A stretch of DNA of 64,000 nucleotides. Source: Cryptomeria japonica (taxonomy: Eukaryota; Streptophyta; Pinopsida; Cupressales; Cupressaceae). The stretch is from assembly GCF_030272615.1 (NCBI RefSeq), contig NC_081412.1, forward strand, positions 684,084,583 through 684,148,582, written 5' to 3'. The position numbers and the translations under genes are program-made. Below, piece by piece: positions 54,490-64,000 of the stretch; position 1 is the first letter of the stretch, and each line of letters opens with the position of its first letter. The notes under the pieces are model-generated. The model did no database searches. It was not told the DNA's origin and worked only from the letters and a program-made list of their open reading frames with translations.

Positions 54490-54720
54490 ATCTCCCCCTT
54501 TGGCATTAATGGCAAAACCAATTGATTTGACCTTTAAAAGATTTGGATTGTTGTGATTCTGAAATGCTAAAATGCTCTCCTCCATACATTAGACTTCTCT
54601 TCTGTTTCCAGTCTTTATTTCAACCTGTAGTCTTCTCTCAGTCTTCTCAGGTCTTCTCCCCCTTTGTAGGTCTTCTCCCCTTGGGTAGGTCTTCTCCCCC
54701 TTTGACAACAATGCCAAAAA
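54490..54720 (-). promoter_or_regulatory. E polypurine tract and 19-bp purine-tract repeats
   Basis: GCCAAAGGGGGAGAT (minus) abuts the LTR. Three 19-bp units with GTCTTCTCCCC on the plus strand start at 54651, 54670 and 54689, followed by CCCTTTGACAACAATGCC. On the minus strand these are GGGGAGAAGAC tracts. Confidence 0.8.
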
Positions 54721-54959
54721 GAAAATGAACTAAAACATAATTTATTTCTGTAAGAAGTTATTGCCTACTGTTGTGTATCAACTGAGTCTCGTTCAAAGCA
54801 TTTGTCTTCAATTCCTATTCCCTATATCATTCTCTGTATTATCCTAGTATTAATTCTAGTACACTTTCAAAAAAAATAATCTAAAGTGTATCAATCCATC
54901 ATCAACTCCCCAAAAGATATTCAATAGAGTCATCAAAGTGATGCTTTCACCGAACTCGG
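54721..54959 (-). other. E non-coding stretch between RNase H and the purine tracts
   Basis: AT-rich with an AAAAAAAATAATC run near 54869. No gene seen. Confidence 0.5.
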
Positions 54960-56510
54960 TCAGTGAGTAAAAGATAGGGGTAGGACCCCTAACTTACTTC
55001 TGAGATATTCAAAAGTGTCCTTTGGTAGTGGCTTGGTGAAGATATCAGCTATTTGCTCCTTTGTGTTAACATATTCCAACACCACTTTCTTATCTTGAGC
55101 TTCTTCTCTAAGATAATGATATTTGATAGATATGTGCTTTGTCTTAGAGTGCATAACAGGATTCTTTGAAATATTAATGGTACTAGTATTGTCACAGAAT
55201 ATAGTTACTAGCTCGGTAACTTTCTCATTTATACCTTCCAACAGTTATTTGATCCATGCAATGTTGGTACAATTCAGTGCTACTGCAACATATTCAACTT
55301 CAGCTGTTGACTGAGAAACACATCCTTGTTTCTTGCTAAGCCAACTCACTAGTCTTTCTCCTAAGAAGAAAGCTCCTCCACTTGTGCTTTTTCTGTCATC
55401 AATGTTACCTGCCCAATCAGCATCAGTATAAACTTTTAGATCAAAATCATTTCCTTTCTGATATACTAAGCCATAATCTTCAGTGCCTTTCAAGTATCTA
55501 AAAATTCTTTTGATTGCTATCATGTGTATTTCCTTAGGATCTGCAGAGAATCTTGCAACAATACCTACTGCATGTGTTATATCTGGCCTGGTGTGAACAA
55601 CATATTGCAACTTTTCAATCATAGATCGGTAAAGTGTCTCATCAACAGATGCAGATTCATCATTCTTTGATAGTTTACAGTTGGTAGTCATAGGAGTACT
55701 TACTAGTTTTGAATCCTCCATTCCAAATTTCTTCAAGATTTCCTTTATGTACTTGGATTGAGTAATGAAAATCTCATTTTTCATTTGCAGTATCTGTAAG
55801 CCTATAAAACACTTTATCTCACTGATTAATGACATCTCAAATTCTTTTCTCATTTCATTTCCAAAGTTCTTGCATAAAGAGTCATTTCCACAAAATATAA
55901 TATCATCAACAAATATGGCAGAGATTAGTATTTGATTTTCATCATTCTTCATGTACATGTTGCTATTCTCACTTGTCCTTATAAAACCAATCTTAATCAA
56001 ATAAGAGTGCAATCTTTCATACCATGCTCTAGGTGCTTGTTTCAGACCATATAAAGCTTTGTTCAATTTACATACCTGATCTTTAGCATTGTCATCAACA
56101 AATCCTTCAGGTTGTTGAATGAAAACTTCTTCTTCTAATATTCCATTTAGAAATGCAAATTTGACATCCATTTGATATACCTTGAAGTTTTTAAAAGTGG
56201 CATATGCCAACAATGTTCTAACTCCTTCAAGTCTAGCAACAGGTGCAAAAGTCTCACCATAATCAATTCCTTCTTCTTGGGCATAACCTTTGCAAACTAA
56301 TCTTGCTTTGTTCCGAATGACCTCACCTTTTTCATTTAGCTTGTTTCTGAAGATCCACTTTGTACCAATTACATTTTTGTCCTTCGGTTTTGGGACTAGT
56401 GTCCATGTGTCATTCTTCTTGATTTGATCAATCTCTTCAGTCATAGCATTTATCCAATCTTCACTGTTAAATGCCTCTTTCACAATTCTTGGTTCAAATT
56501 CAGATATCAA
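54960..56510 (-). pseudogene. E reverse transcriptase-RNase H, one stop
   Basis: A single frame with one TAA at 55242-55244 (CAA in relatives). [78 protein letters not shown], intact active site [11 protein letters not shown] near 55905, [12 protein letters not shown]. RNase [20 protein letters not shown] with Asp residues intact (about 55430), [36 protein letters not shown] and IADIFTKPLPKDTFEYL. Apart from the stop it has family-standard residues; it is the best-preserved RT here. Confidence 0.92.
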
Positions 56511-57640
56511 ACTTGTGTTCTATCTTAGTTTGTTCCTTGTCATTACTGGATCATCCTTATCTCCTATAATCTGACTTGGTGCATGGTGTCTTCTAACATA
56601 CTTGGCTAATACAGGCTCGGTAGGTTCTGTATGATCTTCTTCATCACTTGATAATTGGATATTTTCTACATTTTCCTCAACAGTTATCTCGGTAGGACTT
56701 CTTGGTTGCACATAGACAAATTCATCATAGTCTTCCGGTTCTTTGGAATTCCCTTCATTAGTTCTTTCTACAAATTCATCAATTTTCACATTTGCACTTT
56801 CTACTATTTTGTTAGATGATTTGATCAGACATTTAAATTCTTTGCTTCTAGAAGAATATCCTAGAAATGTTCCTTCTTCACTTTTCTGATCAAACCCTCC
56901 ATTTCTATCATCTTTATGAACATAGCATTTACTTCCAAAGATCTTAAAATAACTTACATTAGGTTTCTTGCCATACCAGATTTCATAAGGTGTCTTCAAA
57001 GTACCTTTCTTCAATTGAACTCAGTTCAAGGTGTAAACGGCTGTGCTTATTGCTTCTCTCCAAAATGTTTGTGGAACCTTCTTCTCAATCATCAATGTTC
57101 TAGCACAATCCACAATATATCTATTTCTTCTTTTAGCTATTCCATTCTACTATGGAGTTCTCGGTGTAGAGACTTGTCTTTTAATACCATGATCATTGCA
57201 AAATAGGTTGAACTCATCAGATGTGAACTCTCCTCTTCTATGTGATCTAAGACATTTCAGTTGTCTTCCTGTTTCATTTTTAACTCTAGCCTTGTACCAC
57301 TTAAACATTTGAAAAGCTTCTGATTTTTCTTTTAAGAACATTACTTACATCATCCTTGAATAGTCATCCACAAATAATATGAAATACTTATCACCTTAAT
57401 AACTTTGAACTCTCATAGGACCACAAAGATTAGTGTGCACAAGATCTAAAATTCCCTTAGAAGTGTAGGACTTACTTGTAAAGCTTGATCTTGTCATTTT
57501 ACCCATCTGGCATCCTCGGCACATAGCATTCTAAAGTTTTTCAAGACTCGGTAGACCTCTTACTCTTTGCTTCTTACTTATCTTGATCAAATGATCAAAA
57601 TTAACATGACAAAACCTTTTATGCCATAACTAGGTATTAT
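56511..57640 (-). pseudogene. E integrase remnant
   Basis: In the same frame as RT. Pre-integrase CHVNFDHLIKISKK and CRGCQMGKM (57600-57500). Core: DLVHTNLCGPMRV (about 57440), FVDDYSRMM then stop (57345), CLRSHRRGEFTSDEF (57245), TP then two TAGs at 57147-57152 where relatives have QQ, then NGIAKRRNRY in place of NGVVERKN, so the Glu is replaced. C-terminal FKIFGSKCYVHKDDRN and EEGTFLGYSSRSKEF near 56900. A TGA at 57021-57023 replaces an Arg codon. Catalytic Asp-2 and Glu are both changed. Confidence 0.87.
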
Positions 57641-58061
57641 CAATCTTTGCATGCAAACACTTATTGTGAGTTGAGTCAAGGTGAAATGTATTACCTTTTG
57701 TTTGTGTCCCGGTAGCAGCTAACTTTCCATTCTTGTCATGAACTTTGACAATTCCTTTCTTAAATTCTATTTGGTAACATGTGTTGTTTAGCTGTGCTAA
57801 ACTCAACAAATTATATTTCAAACCTTCAACCCAATAAACATCATTGCATCTTGCTTTATCAAGAAGTGTTATGGATCCTTTACCTCTTACCGGACATGGT
57901 GCATCATTACCAAATCTAACATAGCCTCCATCATAATCTTCTAGCATAACAAACTTGTGTTTATCTCCTGTCATATGATGTGAGCATCCACTATCTATAA
58001 TCCAAGAATCATTAGTATTTATGTGAGATATTAGGGCTTTTTCTTCATACCTTTCTTCATC
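57641..58061 (-). pseudogene. E protease and pre-integrase linker
   Basis: WIIDSGCSHHMTGDKHKFVM with the intact Asp-Ser-Gly triad (Asp codon at 57993-57995), then VRFGNDAPCPVRGKGSI, YWVEGLKYNLLSLAQL near 57810, and NTFHLDSTHNKCLHAKIDN. In frame with Gag and integrase. A short break occurs near 58060. Confidence 0.88.
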
Positions 58062-59170
58062 TCATCCATCCTTAATAGCCACATAAACAACTTCTTCTAT
58101 GCCAGTCTCATCTGATTTATCATCTTCAGATTCCTCATCAGCAATTAAGCATGTCTTTCTATCTCTTCTTCTGAAGTCTCGGTGTCCTCTATAATGATTA
58201 TCTTTTTGTCTGTCATCTCGGTAATCTCTCTTTTCGATAAAATCTTTGTCAGGATAGTTAGAAGCCATATGTCCAATCTTATCACAATTGAAACATTTCA
58301 AAGGTAGTTTTCCTTTATACTTACCTTTGCCTCCCGGTAACCTTTTGGCCAATAGTGTTTCAAACTCTTCTTGCTTTCTGATTTCTTCATACAGTTTGTG
58401 TACCTCCTCCATGTTCTTCTAAAATATTTCACTTGCTCCAATATGATCTCCTTCAGAGTACTTATACTTTCTTTCATTGTAATCATTAGATTCATTCAGA
58501 TAAAAAGAACTAAATGCAGATTCAACTTTATTTACCAATGACCCACTGTTATCAAAATTACTTAACTCAAATGCATGTAGCTTACCAATAGTAGCATCCA
58601 AGGAAACTTGCATATTAGGTATAGACCTCAATTCATTGATTGCAGAGACTCGGATTGCATAGGCAGGTAAAAGGGTTCTTAACAACTTACTTGTCACATC
58701 CTTTTCTTCAATAGTTCCTCCTGCTCCTTTGATTTGATTTATAATCTCCTTTAGTCTTGTACTGTACTGGGTTATGTTCTCACCTTCATTCATCCTCATA
58801 GATTCAAGTTATCCTCTTAAACTATCAACTTTTTCTCTTTTAACATGTTCATCTCCTCCATATACAGATATGAGCTTAGTCCACATTGCCTTTGCATCAT
58901 TGTAGCCTTCTAGATCATTAAACTCAGAATCAGTCAATGCAGATGTTATTTCAATCATTGCTTGAATATGTTATTGCTTCACCTTTATCTCTTCCATAGT
59001 CAATGGATAGGTGCTTGGTGCAACAAAATCATTCTCCAGATGGTATATAGCATATTCTCCAACTCCTGATAGATGTAGCTTCATCCTTTTCTGCCATGTG
59101 GAGAAACTTGACTTTATTCAGCTTAGGTGCATCCCTCTTATACATCTTTGGATCTTTAACTCAAGTGCCT
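58062..59170 (-). pseudogene. E Gag remnant with one zinc knuckle
   Basis: Open stretches 58419-58799 and 58062-58412 in one frame, separated by a TAG at 58419-58421. Motifs: ENITQYSTRLKEIINQIKGA, LLRTLLPAYAIRVSAINEL, DATIGKLHAFELSNF, zinc knuckle CFNCDKIGHMASNY (last Cys replaced by Tyr), and an acidic tail EESEDDKSDETGIEEVVYV. The N-terminal capsid part from about 59170 to 58800 is readable only with frame changes, and I could not fix the start codon. Confidence 0.85.
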
Positions 59171-59195
59171 TTAAACTTTCCTTTCGGATTCCAAA

Positions 59196-59209
59196 GCTCT
59201 GATACCAAT
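59196..59209 (-). promoter_or_regulatory. E primer binding site (initiator Met-tRNA)
   Basis: The minus strand reads TTGGTATCAGAGC, with the LTR ending ATCA just before it. Confidence 0.95.
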
Positions 59210-60692
59210 TGATAGTTCTGATACTTAATATAAGTATAGATCCAATAACCAACAAGATGAGAGCGGGGGGGGGTGAATCATACAAACTTAATTATCCATA
59301 AAAACATCAGATTCAACCTTGGTAACATATATATCAGTCATATAACCAAAAACTGTCAAACATGCAAACTCAAAAGCATATGAACAATATAAACCTCATA
59401 ACACTAGATTTAATGTGGAAACCCAAATAGGGAAAAACCACTGTGGGATTTTGGACCCACTAAGAAATATACTCTTCTAGAGTATGCTCGATTAAAAGCA
59501 AATCATGTTAAAGATTACAAACACATTGCTAGATGTGACCCGGTTAAGGGATTTCCCTCAGATTTGGTAGGATCTTCACTTTATTAGAAGTGACCTTGTC
59601 AAAGGATTTCAAACACTCAATCAAAATGTCACCTTGTTAGAGGATTTATATATAAGACTGTTAAGTCCACTTGATTAAGATATTTCCTATCACTTTCACA
59701 AAATAACAGTAATACAATCTATTTGCAACTTCACATCTAAAATGCTAAAGCAGATTTCTATTTGCTCAGTACAATGTAGACATAGAACTAATGTTGTCTA
59801 TCTATAGGGCATCAATACTCTGTTATTTTAAGAGGTCTTCAAGCTTCTATGCTCGATAATCACTATGTAGCATCCATGTGCATACACTTGCCCACATACA
59901 TTGTTTATCAACAGTTTCCTATTTATAAACAATCTTCTAACCACTTAATCTCCTTGATCACATTTCACATGGTCAATCATAGCCATCAGATCTTCAATCT
60001 TGTCTAGGTTCATTGTGTCTTTTGATCTGAAAATGATTTACCCCACCTTGGAACTTGTGTTAGGGTAATGCAGTTCAATCTGAGCTGTAGATCTTCATGC
60101 TGACTTTCCATTTCCTTAGATTCGTTTAACAAACTTCTTTCACGGCTTGCCAATCATTGATCCACTCTAGCGCATCAGCGTCTTTCATTAAATATCACAT
60201 GTAAACATTTAATGCATTCTATTATAGCTCGGTTACAACTTGGTGAATAATAAACTTCACTCGGTAGACATTCTGTCTTCATTAACCGACTACAATAACC
60301 TTAGGGTTTACTGACTAGGTTCCTTAGGGTTTACCGACTAGGTTCTTTACTTGATAACATAGTATAGTATTAACCTTTACATTTTACAACATATGTATGA
60401 TGTTAAAACAATCTAAAACATCAAGATCTCATCATTGTCTAGCTTGGTAGCAGTTGCCCATTGAATAACTTATCCCCTTATTCATCATATTCTTTCCTGT
60501 GTCTTTACCAACTTCTTTATAATCTTCATATCATATTTCTTAAGATATGGCAACATCATACTGAATTAGAAAATCAATTTCTTGACATCAATGACAAAAT
60601 AATAATATCAAGATAGTAAAACATCTTTAATCAATTATGTCCATAATCATCAACAAACTTCTCAATATCCTTATAATGTAATATTGGCAACA
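59210..60692 (-). repeat. E 5' LTR
   Basis: 1483 bp, starts TGATAGTTCTGATAC and ends GGCAACA on the plus strand. It carries GAGCGGGGGGGGGTGAATCA (59250), GTGGAAACCC-AAATAGGGAAAAACCACTGTGGGAT (59416), and a TATA at 59930-59938. Confidence 0.93.
59930..59938 (-). promoter_or_regulatory. Candidate TATA box of the E 5' LTR
   Basis: The minus strand reads TTTATAAATAGGAAAC, about 760 bases from the U3 start. It is kept in the 3' copy near 53698 as TATAAATAAG. Confidence 0.6.
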
Positions 60693-61613
60693 ATGTCAAA
60701 GGGGGAGAGATATTGATGTGAAAAAGAAAAGTTAAGGAGTTATATACATTAGGGAGAGAGATATATTTGTAATTCAGAGCTTTATAGAGATATCATTCAC
60801 AGGGGGAGTTTGGTCTTTGTTTCAAAATTTAATTGTTATATCTTTGAGTGGGAGATTGTTGGCTATCTTCCATTGGAGGAGACTTGTTTGGCATTTCTTG
60901 GTAGTTAGATGTTTTTCTTGTATCTATTGTTGCCATCAATTCCAAACGGGGATATTGTTGGCCATTTAGTGGAATTGAATATGTATTGCATTGATGTTTT
61001 TTCATTGATGTCAACACTAACTGTTTGGATGCTTTACCGACAACCTTCTGGTTCTAGTAGGATGAGTAGTTTCTAGTTGGTCTGGATCTGACATGATCTA
61101 GTATGCTCCTGTATGATTTGGTTATAGAATTAGCTTGTTCATGATACTCATGTTCATATTCAGCCAGTTGGTTTGGTCTAGAGATCAGATGTTATCATGT
61201 TTTCTTGGAAGCTTGGCTTGTGGTATCGATGAGGGTTTTACCGATAGAACCTTGATGATATGCATAAGTGATGTTGGTGCAGATTCTGGTATGGTTTCAG
61301 GATGCTGATGGTAATCATGTTTGATACTTCATGGATGGGGATCATTGTTGTAGCATGTGGATCTATATTGGGTCCCGATTGATCTAGGTTATGGATAGGT
61401 TTAATATAACGTGTGGATTGGACTTCTCGATATGTCTCTAAGATGTCTTATGTGTTGTATATTATTTATTTGGTCTAATACTGATATACTTTGTAATTAT
61501 ATAATTGGTTTATTGTTTGGTGGCCGACCTGATTGGTTATGGTCAAGGGTTTGTATCTACAGATGTAAGATCTCATTGTAGATCATCATGGAATAGTATA
61601 TGTGGGAATGGCA
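60693..61613 (+). mobile_element. C5: 3' tail and LTR fragment of a C2-like element
   Basis: ATGTCAAAGGGGGAGAGATATTG at 60693 and TTCACAGGGGGAGTTTGG (60788) match the C2 purine-tract array. A degenerate PPT CCAAACGGGGATAT precedes the LTR start TGTTGGCCATTTAG at 60956. LTR sequence tracks C2 to about 61595 and is then cut by F. The two inserts E and F bound it on both sides. Confidence 0.82.
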
Positions 61614-62685
61614 TGTTAGGTCCCAGAGGCAACTAAGAGGGGGGTGAGTTAGTTGACTATAATTTTAATCACTTAACCAAATATATTGCTTGATGCTGGT
61701 AAACCAAACTTTAATGTCAGTAGAGATTTTAACAGTTAATTACAGTACCGGTAAAGTTTAATGTATGAAACAGAAAGACAAATAACACACACAACACATA
61801 ACACAGTTATTTGTACGTGGAAACCCTGTAAGGGGAAAAACCACGCTGGGAAGCCTTACTCACAATCAGATGATACTACTGCAGATAGTATGTTTATACA
61901 ATATGGAGTTTGCACATGTAGAAAGGGCAATTGCCTAGAGCTCACTACTCAATCACAAGATGGGAGTCACATTGACTACAATTGGATGGTTAAATCCAAT
62001 GATAATGTATTGCTCAAAATAGCATCTTCTTATGCTAGAATCAGTACCGGTTAAGCTCTGAATGTCTTCTCAATACCTTCCTTCAATCTTCAAATGATGT
62101 TTGCATGTATAGCTCTACTTATATTCGCATATACCTTATTCGTACTTCCTTACAATCCCATTCACATTCCCATTTCAATCTCACAAATGAAAACTTACAT
62201 ATATACCAAAACCTAAGACCAAATGTGTAGGTCGGCTTACAAAGAATATTACAATTAAATCAATTATAGATGAATCAATATGCAATACATCATGTCAGCT
62301 CAATGCATTTATAATAACAATAAATCATCTCCATAACGTGTCGTGCTGATCTGGAATAGATATGCTTGCCGGTGCATAGCCTAGACCTATTTGCTGGTAA
62401 CAACAAATATGCAAACCCGATTAGACCAATAACCAAATTTCCAAAACCAAGTCTCCAAATAATGTCTTCGACATAACCAAGTAATCTCTAGATGATAACA
62501 GATCATCCTTAGTGCCGGTGAACAATATAACCTACCGGTGAACTAGATACTAGTGATTGTGCATGAGTCACTAAACATGCCAGTGAACATAACCAAAGAT
62601 ATCCAAGTGCTGATAGGTGTTGACAAGTGTTAACAAGTGTTGACATCAATGACAAAACCAATGCAACACATCCAAAATACCAATA
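61614..62685 (-). repeat. F 3' LTR
   Basis: Ends ACCAATA where other elements have CCAACA, so the terminal CA may have mutated. The C-run motif appears as AAGAGGGGGGTGAGTTAG at 61627. No second LTR is visible, so its length rests on the PPT position. Confidence 0.75.
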
Positions 62686-63083
62686 ATCTCCCCCTTTGGC
62701 ATTGATGGCAACACATGATGGAAAAACCATTCAAGTGCCAAAATAGAAATGCCAAAAACCCAAAACCAACAATCTCCCAAAGAGATCATTAAACAAAAAT
62801 CAAAATATAGATACAGAGAGTAACAATCTATCCCCAAAGTGTTAAGTGTTTTTCCATAATATCTCTCCCCCTTTGACATCAAATTCCAAAGCATAACAAA
62901 ACCAAATACAATAGTTCATAGAACTGCTTACAAAATACCAATTACCAATTACCAACTACTCCCCCTAAGAAGTAGCTCTCCTCATCAAAGCCAAAAAAAA
63001 AAAATTATGTTCAAATCTATCAGTCTGATTTCAGTCTCCAACTATCTAAGTCTCTACTGGTGAGGGTATTACTCCAAGTTGTT
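62686..63083 (-). promoter_or_regulatory. F polypurine tract and purine-tract cluster
   Basis: GCCAAAGGGGGAGAT (minus) at 62686-62700 abuts the LTR. Further tracts occur near 62863 (CAAAGGGGGAGAGAT) and 62961 (TTAGGGGGAGT). The rest is AT-rich with no gene. Confidence 0.75.
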
Positions 63084-63710
63084 CTAGAAGATATTCAAAA
63101 GCTTCCTTAGGCAAAGCGTAGTAAAAATATCTACAATCTTCTCTTTAGTATTCACATAAACCAATTTCACTTCTTTTGCTTCAACATTCTCTTTCAAAAA
63201 ATTGAATTTGATTGAAACATGTTTAGTTATAGAGTGAAATACCGAATTATTTGATATATCAATTGTTGCCTTATTATCATAGTAAATGATTATAGGTTCC
63301 TTGTATTTTACCTTTATGTCCTTCAACATTTGTTTTATCCATAATACCTGTGTACAGTTAGTTGCTGCTGCAACATATTCTGATTCTGTTGTTGATAATG
63401 ATGTACAACTTTGTTTCTTGCTCAACCATGAAATAAGTCTACTGCCAAGAAAAAATGCTTCGTCGGTGGTGCTTTTTCTGTCATCTACATCTCCTACCGA
63501 ATTAGCATTTGTGTATGCACATACATTAAAATTTTCATCTCTAGGATACCATAAACCAAGATGTGTAGTGCCTTGTAGATACCGAAAAATCCTTTTCACT
63601 ATTGATTCATGATTTTCTTTAGGATTACTCTGAAATCTTGAAATAATACATACTGCATTCATAATATCAATTCTTGTTTATCAGTTGTAGTCATCAGTGT
63701 ACTTATAGGT
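63084..63710 (-). pseudogene. F RNase H remnant
   Basis: NAVCIISRFQSNPKENHES, KRIFRYLQGTTHLGLWYPRD, then AYTNANSVGDVDDRKSTT, where the family has YTDADW: both Asp residues have become Asn and the Trp Ser. Continues with ISWLSKKQSCTSLSTTESEY and ITKHVSIKFNFLKE, ending after VDIFTT with a frame change (LCLRKLLNIF). RNase H would remove template RNA; key acidic residues are gone. Confidence 0.88.
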
Positions 63711-64000
63711 TTAGAGTTTTCCATCCCAAATTTCTTCAATAACTCTTTCAAGTACTTTGATTGATTTATGAACATACCTTTATCATTCTATGAAATCTGC
63801 AATCCTAAAAAGAATTTTATCTCTCCAATCATAGACATTTCAAATTCTTCCTGCATCTTATTAGAAAAGTCTTTACACAATCCATCTTCTCCTCCAAAAA
63901 TGATATCATCAACAAAAACTTCAATAACTAAGACGTCATCATTAGTCACTTTGAAATATAGATTGTTGTCAGCATTACCTTTTGTGTAACCAAGCTTCAA
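63711..64000 (-). pseudogene. F reverse transcriptase, C-terminal piece (partial)
   Basis: KLGYTKGNADNNLYFKVTND, intact active site EVFVDDIIFGGEDGL (about 63890), MSMIGEIKFFLGLQIS followed by a stop near 63788. SKYLKELLKKFGMENSKPIS follows. The stretch between there and RNase H is shortened compared with C2. The N-terminal part lies beyond the window. Confidence 0.88.

Larger units (their letters stand above)
53488..60692 (-). mobile_element. E: nearly open copia element with truncated 3' LTR
   Basis: 5' LTR 59210-60692 (1483 bp), PBS, Gag, protease, integrase, RT, RNase H and PPT on the minus strand. Left LTR (53488-54489) matches 59711-60692 only; the R-U5 end of about 500 bp is missing. 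All coding segments between 54960 and 58799 share one reading frame, broken by a few stops. It inserted into the purine-tract region of C5, and ATGTC at 60693-60697 would be its TSD, but the matching copy is lost on the left. Confidence 0.88.
61614..64000 (-). mobile_element. F: copia element, partial, runs off the window
   Basis: 3' LTR 61614-62685 (1072 bp), PPT and decayed RNase H and RT on the minus strand. The LTR begins TGTTAGGTCCCAGAGG and contains GTGGAAACCCTG...GGGGAAAAACCACGCTGGGA (61816-61850). The left flank could be TGGCA (61609-61613); the right flank is outside the window. Confidence 0.85.

Overview
This window is plant nuclear DNA made almost entirely of LTR retrotransposons inserted into one another. 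The evidence for a plant is the Ty1/copia elements primed by initiator Met-tRNA (PBS TGGTATCAGAGC), a Tat/Athila-like Ty3/gypsy Gag-protease, long LTRs of 0.5 to 1.5 kb and low gene density. A large-genome seed plant, perhaps a gymnosperm, would fit, but the sequence alone does not identify the species. I found no host protein-coding gene, tRNA, rRNA or CRISPR array.

Layout. (1) 1-4071: AT-rich DNA with a 47-bp tandem repeat, a degenerate ~180-bp tandem array split by a 461-bp MITE-like element (TA target duplication), and a (GA)n microsatellite. (2) 4072-12112: the 3' tail and LTR of an old plus-strand copia element (C0), split by a complete decayed minus-strand copia element C1 (4515-11843, LTRs 1346 bp each). 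(3) 12113-31990: plus-strand copia C3. Its 5' LTR is split by the gypsy-like element G1 (13266-26153, TSD ATTTG), and G1 is split by a very young non-autonomous copia-type element H (15956-21012, TSD ATTAG). (4) 32346-52063: plus-strand copia C2, 5'-truncated. Its integrase is split by G2 (34207-42052, TSD AGTAT) and its reverse transcriptase by element D (43180-49616, TSD GTCTA). (5) 52064-53487: copia fragment C4, into which C2 had inserted. (6) 53488-60692: minus-strand copia E, nearly open in one frame, with a truncated 3' LTR. (7) 60693-61613: tail and LTR of C5, a relative of C2. (8) 61614-64000: minus-strand copia F, running off the window.

Coding state. C1, C2, C3, C4, E and F carry broken copies of Gag, protease, integrase and RT-RNase H. 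Three families have no polymerase or integrase. H has one intact 780-codon Gag-protease frame with an unrecognised ~300-residue C-terminal extension. G1 and G2 have Gag-protease only, with an altered protease triad. D has a truncated multi-zinc-knuckle Gag plus a long unrecognised second frame of about 1,085 codons. All three would need proteins from autonomous relatives to move.

Main observations. An inverted repeat of about 15 bp brackets the polypurine tract/U3 junction in seven copia 3' ends (C0, C1, C2, C5, D, E, F). A GC-rich palindromic module is repeated through the LTRs and leader of G1 and G2, with an element-specific core (GGCGCC-like in G1, GTGCAC in G2). The H and D coding regions are unusual. 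The MITE insertion is supported by an empty-site paralog in the same array. Insertion order follows from the TSDs: C0 before C1; C3 before G1 before H; C4 before C2 before G2 and D; C5 before E and F.
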